A stretch of DNA of 64,000 nucleotides from Bacteroidota bacterium. Lineage in GTDB: Bacteria > Bacteroidota > Bacteroidia > Chitinophagales > Chitinophagaceae. The stretch's first letter is position 1; each line of letters opens with the position of its first letter. The stretch lies in the NCBI GenBank assembly GCA_947457075.1, contig CANGUG010000012.1, positions 1 to 64,000 on the forward strand, given 5' to 3'. The notes under the pieces are model-generated. The model was not told where the DNA came from, searched no databases, and was given only the letters and a program-made list of their open reading frames with translations. Position numbers and translations under genes: made by a program. Below are positions 56,341 through 64,000 of the stretch, one piece after another.

Positions 56341-57387
56341 TTAATCAAATAAAGTACGCATTCTTCCTGCTTTATTATCGGTATATTTCATTCTTGAAAA
56401 ATCTAATTTTCTAGCAAAAGTAAATTCAAAAGCACTCATTCTAATATTCGCCGAGGTTACATTATTGGTATAAATATCATAACTCATCCCAATAGTGTTT
56501 TTATTTAAAATAAAGGCAAGGGTTGGAGAATAGGATTGATTTAATTTATACATACAACCAAGGTACATTTTGTATAAAGCATCGTAGTCCTTTTTAATTT
56601 TCAGTCCCATATAACCACCCACCGTTAATTGATTTTTTGTGCCTGAATTTAAATAATTAACATTGAATAAAATGGAATTGCCCTCATCGCCATCATCGGT
56701 TTCAGACATGGAAATATCCGCATTGGCAAATGCCCTATAACTAAAATCACTTGCCTTATTTAAGGGAGTATAAGTCACATTAGGTTTATCATATTTATAC
56801 ACCATCGCCCCTGTTTGTAGAAATTTCTTCCCATCATGACGGGTATACATCAAAGCTGCATTAAAAGACAAACTTTTGGGATAAGCCGCAATATTTTCTA
56901 ATGTAGATGCATAGGTTAATAAATCACGATAGTCATATTGGTCTCCAAATCTTAGTCTTGAATTATCCAAACTGGTTCTTGTATAGGTCACCCCTATCCC
57001 CCCTGCCAAATGACTATATAGGTTATCATCAAGAAAAATATGATAAGCGACATTTGCAGTAAAGTAATTATTTTGCATGACGCCATTCATCACCCTGTCG
57101 TTAACAAACAAAATCCCATAACCAAAATAGTTACGACTAATCTCTTCAACTTCTTTTCCTATTCTTGAATCTAAAGAAAAGGTGGCTGTTTGGAATAATC
57201 CTGACACTCCATCAATTACTGGATTTCGATAATTCGCTTGAAATCTTGAATCATAGGATCCCGCACCTGCAGCGGCAGCATTTTGGTATTGACTAACAGA
57301 GAAAGGTTGTGACAATACAATTTCTTGGCCATTGGCCAAATTTTGTATCAACAACAAACTAAATATTATATAAAAATATTTTCTCAA
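56341..57387 (-). CDS. PorP/SprF-family type IX secretion membrane protein
   Basis: The 348-aa product has a signal peptide ending NLANGQ and the family's N-terminal pattern VLSQPFSVSQYQNAAAAGAGSYDSRFQANYRNP, where related proteins have NP-x-A and RxQWxxxP-type sequences. The remainder is beta-rich (FGYGILFVNDRVM, TVGGYMGLKIKKDYDALYKMYLGCMYKL) and fits an outer-membrane barrel. SprF-like proteins are needed for secretion or attachment of type B CTD cargo encoded beside them. It lies 9 nt downstream of the giant cargo gene, on the same strand. Confidence 0.93.
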   Translation of the reverse strand: MRKYFYIIFSLLLIQNLANGQEIVLSQPFSVSQYQNAAAAGAGSYDSRFQANYRNPVIDGVSGLFQTATFSLDSRIGKEVEEISRNYFGYGILFVNDRVMNGVMQNNYFTANVAYHIFLDDNLYSHLAGGIGVTYTRTSLDNSRLRFGDQYDYRDLLTYASTLENIAAYPKSLSFNAALMYTRHDGKKFLQTGAMVYKYDKPNVTYTPLNKASDFSYRAFANADISMSETDDGDEGNSILFNVNYLNSGTKNQLTVGGYMGLKIKKDYDALYKMYLGCMYKLNQSYSPTLAFILNKNTIGMSYDIYTNNVTSANIRMSAFEFTFARKLDFSRMKYTDNKAGRMRTLFD

Positions 57388-57396
57388 GGTCTTTGT

Positions 57397-60300
57397 TTAC
57401 TTTAATAACAAGAACATTCCTGATTTAGGTTTGCTTGTATTGTCTTTGAAGTGAATGATTGCTTTCCAAAAATACCCATCCGTATCAAGTACTTTACCTT
57501 GTATATCCCTGCCATCCCATGTATCCCATCCTCTATTCCCATTGGGTTGAGAAGGATTAGTTGGCGTGACTCTTTCGGTAAAATGTTCATAATCTGGCGG
57601 TACCATTAATACACCATTTAACATTTTTGGAGGCGCATTTCTTGAATCCCAACCAATATTTGGATTCAATGGGAAAACTTGCAACCCTTCTCTATTAAAT
57701 ATTCTAAAGTTGTCGACATATTCAATTCCTGCATTGGCAATTACTCTTATTACGTCATTAAGTCCATCATTATTCGGTGTAAATGCATTAGGCACTTCTA
57801 AAATAAAATCCTTTGTTACATCAATATGATAATTATCGGCCACGGTACATTTACTAGTGGTATCGGTTCTTACCAACACATAGTCGGTTGTGTATTCTCC
57901 ATTGAAAATGGGCTCAGGTCTATCGGTATAATTCAAATACATTCCTGGATTCCAGTTGTATAATATATAGCCTGAATCTTTCTTAGTTGGGATCACAAAA
58001 TCGTCCTTATAATATGCCTGGTAATTAAATTTCAATGGCGATACTGGATCATAGGTCCTAACATTAAATGTGTTTGTATTAAGTGAAACACAATTATTTT
58101 GATCTTTAATATTAAAAATAACATTTGTGGATCCACCTCTAATCCCCTTTAAATATCCGTTAGATAAACCTGCAATATTCCCATTATCTAAAACAAATGA
58201 GTAGGTATATGGCGGAATTCCTCCACTTGGATAAGAAGTTAAATTAATGGTATTCCCTGAACATAAATTAAAATTAGGAATGGTTGGTAAAACGGGTACT
58301 TCATAAATAAGTGCATTAACTGGCGTTCGGGTAACAGTTGTACAACCCCTTAAAGCTGCGTCTGCATAATAAGTGGTATTCGACCTTAATAATGGTGTAG
58401 TATAACAATTCCCAATATTAATTGGCGTTCCGCCTGTTGGGGTACTATACCAATTTACAATACCATTGTCAGTTGCACTGATACAAATATTAAATACATG
58501 AGGTCCACAGTAAGTAGAGTCAGGAATAGGCGCTACAATTGGAATTGGTATCACTTCAGCAAGTACAGAAGTTCTAGTTAAAGAAGCGCAACCTCTAAAT
58601 AATCCACTCGCATAAAAATAATTCAATTTACTTGTCAAGTTAGGTGTTGTAAAATTATTGCCAGTAGCTAATTTAGTAGTCGATGTATTTGAAGCATACC
58701 ATTCTACTACACCTAAGTTTGTTTGTGCAGTTAAGTCAACTGTACCTGGCCCACATCTCTCTGCAGGCACTGTACTTGTAATTAAAGGAGTTGGAATGAC
58801 TTCTAATTCCTTAGGTGCCGATGTGTCTGCTGGACAAACACCATTTTTTACCACTACTCTATAATATCTGAAGGAAGAATTTAGTACCGGTGCAGTATTA
58901 TCTATCGAAGTATTTAGTAGATTACCTGATTGTAAAGCATCAATATAAGTTAGTGAAATTGCTCCACTACCTACCGAAGTGGGCGAAGATGGGGCTGCAC
59001 TAATTAACCACTTAGTAATATTACCTACATTAGTATTATTTCTTACATTAATCGTTGGCTTAATGCCTTGATTACAAATTGAATTTACCCCTTCTAAAAT
59101 ACCGGCAACAGAAGCTGCATCTACTTGCACACTTGCTATATCAGAATAAATTGATGGACAAACTCCACTAGTTACTTTTGCTCTATAATAAGAGGTGGTG
59201 GCTGTACCAGTTTGCAAATTTGTATTGGGCAATGTCGCAGTTGTTAATCCTGTCATGTTTACATAGCTACCAGATGGCCATGTGGACTCCCATTGTATTG
59301 TACCCACATGCGAAGGCAATACAATATTTTGTAAACTACTTGCAGGACTTCCAATACATACTTGTTGTACTTTCTGTGAAGGAATAATTGAACCTGCTTG
59401 CGAAGTAGGATCAACGCCTACACCCACCTCGTTTGTTGGTAAAATATTACAAACACCATTTCGAACTAAAGCTTGGTAATAATTTACAACTTGTAAGCTG
59501 CCAGGTGCTGAGTTATTCACCACATCACTAATGCTAGTGCCATTTCTTAAAGGATTGGTATTTGAATACGTTCCTCCAACACTTCTTATTTGCCAAACAA
59601 TTGTAGATCCTAAGTTACCCGTTAAAGTTATGGTTGGCGGTGTACTACCATTACAAATCAATACCGATGTACTAGATATACTTCCCGCAATGGTCGCAGC
59701 ATCTACCTGTACACTAGCAGTATCAGAATAAATTGATGGACAAACCCCACTCTTTACCATTGCTCTATAATAAGAGGTGGTGGCTGTGCCAGTTTGCAAA
59801 TTTGTATTGGGCAATGTCGCAGTTGTTAATCCTGTCATGTTTGCATAGCTACCAGACGGCCATGTGGACTCCCATTGTATTGTACCCACATGCGAAGGCA
59901 ATACAATATTTTGTAAACTACTTGCAGGACTTCCAATACATACTTGTTGTACTTTTTGTGAAGGAATAATTGAACCTGCTTGTGATCTAGGATCTACCGT
60001 GATTGCAATTTCATTGGTTGGTATTGTACTACACTTACCATTGGTCACTAAAGCTTGATAATAATTAGTTACCTGAGTACTACCTGGTGCCGATGTATTA
60101 ATTACACTACTAATGGTCTGACCCGATTGAGCAGGCGAAGTACTTGTTAACGAACCTGATATAGCTCCAGATACCCATTCGATTCTGGTACTTAAATTAC
60201 CCGTTAAAGTTATGGTTGGCGGTGTACTACCATTACAAATCAATACCGATGTACTAGATATACTTCCCGCAATAGTTGCCGCATCTACCTGTACACTAGC

Positions 60301-63300
60301 AGTATCAGAATAAATTGATGGACAAACCCCACTCTTTACCATTGCTCTATAATAAGTAGTTGTTGCTGTGCCAGTTTGCAAATTTGTATTGGGCAATGTC
60401 GCAGTATTCAGCCCTGTCATATTGGTATAAGTACCTGAAGGTGCAGTGGTTTGCCATTGTATTGATCCTACATGTGAAGGCAGTACAATATTTAACAAAC
60501 TACTTGCAGGACTTCCAATACACACTTGTTGTATTTTTTGTGAAGGAATAATTGAACCAACCTGGGACAAGGGATCTACTGTAACAAGTATCGGACTTGT
60601 TTCAGAGGAAGGACAAGGCCCACTCGTTAATGAAGCTTTATAATATTTAGTAGTAGTATTGTCAATTATTGGAGAAACAGTTGGAGAAGAAATTCCTGCG
60701 TTATTGGTATAAGTTGCATTATCAACAGAGGATAACCATTGAACATTACCTGTTGCTCCAGATAAAGTTATTGTAGGTAAACCAGGTGCAACTGTTCCAT
60801 AACAAATTGTAGCGGGTCCTGAAAAATTAATCGCTCCAGAAACGGGTAATTGACTAATTATCACTGATGACATTAAAGAAATTTGAGGCGGACATACCCC
60901 ATTTGTAACTACCGCTTGATAATATTTGGTGGTAGTGTTATCAATCACATTTGCTGCCAAGGCATTTGTTATTTCACCCACCATATTTGTAAAGGTGCCG
61001 GCACCAGTACTAGTAGAACTTTGCCATTGTATGGTTCCTAAATAGTTGGTTAAGCTAATTGGCGTAGGAGAACTACCAATACATATATTTTGAGTGGGAG
61101 GTGAAATTGTTCCTGCCGAAGACGGTTGATCTACAGAAACATATACCACATTAGAATTTAGTGGGGAACAAGCTCCGCTCTTTACTTTTGCTCTATAATA
61201 TTTGGAAATAGCATTATCAATATTTGGAGAATTAGTGCCTGATATATCTACGAAATTAGCATCCACGTTTGTTGTGGAGGATTGCCACTGGATAGCACCA
61301 GTGAAGCCTGTTAGGGTAATTGTGGGCAATGACCCAGGAACAGTTCCAAAACAAATAGTTGATGTGCCTGCTGAAATATTTGCAGTTCCTGCTACAGTTG
61401 CAGGTGATACATTAACTGTAGCACTAATCGTAGCTGATGGACACACTCCATTAGTTACCACAGCTAAATAATACATTGTTGTTGTATTGCTAATAGATGC
61501 CGATGGTAAAGTGGTTGCAGTTTGTCCAATAATATTTGTGTAGCCAGTGGATGGGGATGTTGAACTTTGCCACTGTATGGTTCCAACCGGATTTGTCAAT
61601 GTTATAGCAGCTGGAGTTGTATTAATACATATTGTTTGAGTAACTGGACTTATCGTACCCGTACTTGATGCTTGATTCACTTCGACTAACACCTGATTAC
61701 TATAATCAGGTGTACAAGCACCACTCTTTACCATTGCTCTATACAATTTAGAGGCTGTATTGTTTATGGTTGGAGAATTTGTTCCCGAAATATTGATAAA
61801 AGTAGTTGGACTAGTAAGGTCCGCACTTTGCCATTGTATCGCTCCTACAACTGTTCCAGTCAAAGTAATTGATGGCAGTGAATTAGTTGTTGCATAACAA
61901 ACGGATGCAGTGCCAGTTAAAATAGCAGTACCTGCTTGAGATGGATTACTGATAATTACTGTTGATGTAACTGTAGCAGAAGGACATACTCCATTTGTAA
62001 CTACTGCTTGATAATAAGTTGTTGCGGTATTACTTATGGAAGCAGCAGGTAAAGTTACATTAGTTTGACCTACTATATCAGTGTATCCAGATGATGGAGA
62101 TGAAGAACTCTGCCATTGTATTGTTCCTAATGAATTAGTTAGGACAATTGGATTAGGTGTTCCATTTATACATATTGATTGGGATACTGGACTGATGGTT
62201 CCAGCGCTTGAGGCCTGATTTATTGTTACTAAAATTGCATTTGAAGTTACAGATGGACAATAACTTGTATTGGTAACAATTGCTTTATAATATTTTGATA
62301 CAGTGTTACTAACAATTGGAGAAGCCGAACCCAATGTATTGTTTAAAATTGGTGGAGCACCTACTAATGAATCAACCCATTGTATATTACCAACTACTGA
62401 ACCCGTTAATCCTATTGTTGGAGCAATTCCGTTTGCACAAATGGTAGCATTACCAGCAGTAATTGTAGCTGTTCCAGCCGATGACATTTGAACAACATTA
62501 ACTGTTGAATAAGCTACTGCTGCATTACAAACACCACTGGTTACTAAAGCTCTATAGTAACTTGTCGTTGTGTTGGTAATACTTGCTGATGGCAATGTTG
62601 TGGATACTTGACCAGCAATATCACTGTAAGGACCTCCAGGCGATAAACTTCCTTGCCATTGTATAGTACCAACAATACTACCAGTTAACCTGATAGCCGT
62701 TGGAGTCATATTTTGACAAATTGTTTGTGTTGTAGGTGAAATTGTACCAGCATTAGACAAAGGATCTACAGTTACTTCAACCTCATTACTGAATGCAGGT
62801 GTACAAGCACCGCTTGTAACTTTCACTCTGTATTTTCTTGATTCAATATTTGATACAGTAGGAGGTGAAGTCGTACCTATGTCTATAAAGTTAGAAGGAT
62901 TACTTAAAGTAGCATACTGCCATTGAACCACGCCAACGTTTGTCCCTGTTAAGGATAAAGATGGAGGAGTTGTTTGATAACAAATAGTGGCATTCCCGGT
63001 TAAAACTACTGTTCCTGCTTGTGATGGCAAACTTACAATAACAGTTGAAGTTATCGTTGCTGGTGGACATACTCCATTTGTTACTGAAGCTTTATAGTAA
63101 CCAGTTGCTGTGTTATCAATATTGCCAATTGGTAATGTGCTATTAGTTTGACCCACAATATCTGAAAAAGGACCTGAAGGTGAACTTGAATAACTCCATT
63201 GAATAGTACCAACAATAGAACCAGATAAAGAAATTGCCCTAGGTGTTCCACCTTGGCAAATGGTTTGTGAAACCGGTGAAATAGTCCCAGCATTAGAAGC

Positions 63301-64000
63301 TAGATTTATTGTAACCAAAACCTCATTACTATATGCAGGTGAACATACACCGCTTGTAACTTTCACCCTATATATTCTTGATTCAATATTTGATACAGTA
63401 GGAGGTGAAGTCGTACCTATGTCTATAAAATTAGAAGGATTAGTTAAAGTAGCATACTGCCATTGAACCACACCAACATTTGTCCCTGTTAAGGATAAGG
63501 TTGGAGGAGTTGTTTGATAACAAATAGTGGCAGTACCAGTTAATACTACTGTTCCTGCCTGAGATGGCAAATTTACTATGACTGATGAATTTGCAAAAGA
63601 TGGAGGACAAGCTCCATTGGTCACTTTCGCTTGATAATATGCCGTTGCAGAATTATCTATACTAGTAATTGGAAGTGTAGTGCCAGTTTGCCCAACAATA
63701 TCATTAAATGGACCAGTAGGCGAATTTGATTTTTGCCATTGTATCGAACCAACTATAGTTCCGGTTAATGTAATTGGATTTACATTTCCACCTTGACAAA
63801 TAGTTTGTGATGTTGGTGTTATAATCCCGGCATTGGAAGTTTGACTTATTGTCACAGTAACTTCATTACTGTAAGCAGGGGAACATTGTCCATTTGTTAC
63901 CATAACTCTATATTTTCTAGATATAGTATTGGAAACAATGGGTGGCGTTGAAGAACCTGTACTAATAAAATTGGTAGGGTTCGTTAAGTCTGCATACTGC
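57397..64000 (-). CDS. Giant repetitive T9SS type B adhesin (5' end outside the window)
   Basis: At least 2200 codons are in the window and the reading frame continues past base 64000; the Met at 63903 is internal to a repeat, not a start. The protein is a chain of roughly 90-aa Ig-like domains, each with two Cys (for example QTICQGG and VTNGVCPPA), giving an alternating two-domain unit. After the repeats come other Cys-containing domains (about 57900-58860). The C-terminal gliding-motility CHU_C (T9SS type B) tail starts at VPNAFTPNNDGLNDVIRV and ends SGMFLLLK. A segment of about 45 residues is inserted before WDGRDIQGK. The PorP/SprF gene downstream is its likely secretion partner. Confidence 0.93.
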   Translation of the reverse strand, partial: QYADLTNPTNFISTGSSTPPIVSNTISRKYRVMVTNGQCSPAYSNEVTVTISQTSNAGIITPTSQTICQGGNVNPITLTGTIVGSIQWQKSNSPTGPFNDIVGQTGTTLPITSIDNSATAYYQAKVTNGACPPSFANSSVIVNLPSQAGTVVLTGTATICYQTTPPTLSLTGTNVGVVQWQYATLTNPSNFIDIGTTSPPTVSNIESRIYRVKVTSGVCSPAYSNEVLVTINLASNAGTISPVSQTICQGGTPRAISLSGSIVGTIQWSYSSSPSGPFSDIVGQTNSTLPIGNIDNTATGYYKASVTNGVCPPATITSTVIVSLPSQAGTVVLTGNATICYQTTPPSLSLTGTNVGVVQWQYATLSNPSNFIDIGTTSPPTVSNIESRKYRVKVTSGACTPAFSNEVEVTVDPLSNAGTISPTTQTICQNMTPTAIRLTGSIVGTIQWQGSLSPGGPYSDIAGQVSTTLPSASITNTTTSYYRALVTSGVCNAAVAYSTVNVVQMSSAGTATITAGNATICANGIAPTIGLTGSVVGNIQWVDSLVGAPPILNNTLGSASPIVSNTVSKYYKAIVTNTSYCPSVTSNAILVTINQASSAGTISPVSQSICINGTPNPIVLTNSLGTIQWQSSSSPSSGYTDIVGQTNVTLPAASISNTATTYYQAVVTNGVCPSATVTSTVIISNPSQAGTAILTGTASVCYATTNSLPSITLTGTVVGAIQWQSADLTSPTTFINISGTNSPTINNTASKLYRAMVKSGACTPDYSNQVLVEVNQASSTGTISPVTQTICINTTPAAITLTNPVGTIQWQSSTSPSTGYTNIIGQTATTLPSASISNTTTMYYLAVVTNGVCPSATISATVNVSPATVAGTANISAGTSTICFGTVPGSLPTITLTGFTGAIQWQSSTTNVDANFVDISGTNSPNIDNAISKYYRAKVKSGACSPLNSNVVYVSVDQPSSAGTISPPTQNICIGSSPTPISLTNYLGTIQWQSSTSTGAGTFTNMVGEITNALAANVIDNTTTKYYQAVVTNGVCPPQISLMSSVIISQLPVSGAINFSGPATICYGTVAPGLPTITLSGATGNVQWLSSVDNATYTNNAGISSPTVSPIIDNTTTKYYKASLTSGPCPSSETSPILVTVDPLSQVGSIIPSQKIQQVCIGSPASSLLNIVLPSHVGSIQWQTTAPSGTYTNMTGLNTATLPNTNLQTGTATTTYYRAMVKSGVCPSIYSDTASVQVDAATIAGSISSTSVLICNGSTPPTITLTGNLSTRIEWVSGAISGSLTSTSPAQSGQTISSVINTSAPGSTQVTNYYQALVTNGKCSTIPTNEIAITVDPRSQAGSIIPSQKVQQVCIGSPASSLQNIVLPSHVGTIQWESTWPSGSYANMTGLTTATLPNTNLQTGTATTSYYRAMVKSGVCPSIYSDTASVQVDAATIAGSISSTSVLICNGSTPPTITLTGNLGSTIVWQIRSVGGTYSNTNPLRNGTSISDVVNNSAPGSLQVVNYYQALVRNGVCNILPTNEVGVGVDPTSQAGSIIPSQKVQQVCIGSPASSLQNIVLPSHVGTIQWESTWPSGSYVNMTGLTTATLPNTNLQTGTATTSYYRAKVTSGVCPSIYSDIASVQVDAASVAGILEGVNSICNQGIKPTINVRNNTNVGNITKWLISAAPSSPTSVGSGAISLTYIDALQSGNLLNTSIDNTAPVLNSSFRYYRVVVKNGVCPADTSAPKELEVIPTPLITSTVPAERCGPGTVDLTAQTNLGVVEWYASNTSTTKLATGNNFTTPNLTSKLNYFYASGLFRGCASLTRTSVLAEVIPIPIVAPIPDSTYCGPHVFNICISATDNGIVNWYSTPTGGTPINIGNCYTTPLLRSNTTYYADAALRGCTTVTRTPVNALIYEVPVLPTIPNFNLCSGNTINLTSYPSGGIPPYTYSFVLDNGNIAGLSNGYLKGIRGGSTNVIFNIKDQNNCVSLNTNTFNVRTYDPVSPLKFNYQAYYKDDFVIPTKKDSGYILYNWNPGMYLNYTDRPEPIFNGEYTTDYVLVRTDTTSKCTVADNYHIDVTKDFILEVPNAFTPNNDGLNDVIRVIANAGIEYVDNFRIFNREGLQVFPLNPNIGWDSRNAPPKMLNGVLMVPPDYEHFTERVTPTNPSQPNGNRGWDTWDGRDIQGKVLDTDGYFWKAIIHFKDNTSKPKSGMFLLLK
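58900..60650 (-). repeat. 582-bp higher-order repeat in the adhesin gene
   Basis: Near-identical stretches recur at exact 582-base steps, for example at 59282, 59864 and 60446. Each step is 194 codons, or two Ig-like domains (SQAGSIIPSQKVQQVCIGSP... and AGSISSTSVLICNGSTPP...). The high DNA identity points to recent duplication or gene conversion. Confidence 0.9.
60650..64000 (-). repeat. 540-bp higher-order repeat in the adhesin gene
   Basis: Homologous positions recur every 540 bases (near 61201, 61741, 62281, 62821, 63361 and 63901), each 180 codons or two 90-aa domains. The units at 62821 and 63361 are nearly identical in DNA; those towards 61200 are more diverged. The array runs out of the window. 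Confidence 0.9.

Noticed and set aside
59178..60551. Repeated Trp-rich plus-strand open frames
   Set aside because: They are antisense shadows of the repeated adhesin sequence and recur only because the DNA repeats.
57397..63903. Treating the Met at 63903 as the start of the giant adhesin
   Set aside because: The frame continues upstream to the window edge with sequence matching the same repeat (SNTISRKYRVM continuing from a QYADLTNPTNFI-type stretch), so the Met is internal and the gene is truncated by the window.
58900..64000. Possible CRISPR array or satellite DNA
   Set aside because: The periodicity is 540-582 bp, in frame, and encodes Ig-like domains; there are no short repeats with unique spacers and no cas genes.

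Overview
The window is a chromosomal segment of a Bacteroidota bacterium, most likely a Chitinophagaceae-like member of the Sphingobacteriia/Chitinophagia side. Supporting signs are low GC content, TAnnTTTG-type -7 promoter elements, no obvious Shine-Dalgarno sequences, a type IX secretion system (T9SS) core gene (sprA), a PorP/SprF protein, CHU_C and Por-type sorting domains, and families typical of the phylum (DUF5686, DUF3127, FISUMP). Protein families were assigned by reading motifs and from memory; no database search was run.

Layout. 1-9.4 kb is housekeeping: accC and accB (fatty acid synthesis), efp, sucD, a small secreted protein, a FAD oxidoreductase, an MFS transporter and aspS. 9.5-12.6 kb has a divergent GT2/GT39 glycosyltransferase pair and an ElaA-type acetyltransferase. 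12.5-19.9 kb holds a DUF5686 outer-membrane protein, uvrA, and an overlapping PAP2 phosphatase/NPP-type phosphodiesterase pair. 19.9-34.2 kb is an accessory surface locus: two very large paralogous fibre-like repeat proteins (1567 and 1444 aa) flank a histidine kinase/response regulator pair and three small secreted proteins, with a FISUMP protein coupled to the first fibre gene. 34.3-37.7 kb is an AT-rich stretch of mostly unknown small membrane or secreted proteins.

A structured 122-nt palindrome, two tRNAs (Ser-GCU, Pro-UGG), dnaA and a DUF3127 gene occupy 37.7-40.5 kb. 40.6-45.7 kb has a COG2509-type flavoprotein, an S1/P1-like nuclease and an ABC exporter pair. 45.7-53.5 kb is the ruvA-sprA operon. 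53.6-56.3 kb holds fabH, a Cys/Met-metabolism PLP enzyme and a GNAT protein. 56.3-64 kb holds a giant repetitive T9SS cargo (type B, CHU_C tail) whose 5' end lies outside the window, followed 9 nt later by its PorP/SprF-like partner.

The theme is surface export. The T9SS translocon protein SprA, a PorP/SprF protein, a type B giant cargo and a small type A cargo share this window with two fibre proteins that carry no recognisable T9SS tail. The most notable single observations are an Arg32-type EF-P loop in a Bacteroidota EF-P, the mirror-image fibre locus around a two-component system, the 540/582-bp higher-order repeats of the giant adhesin, an SSB-like C-terminal tip on the DUF3127 protein divergent from dnaA, and the 122-nt palindrome with hairpins in both arms.
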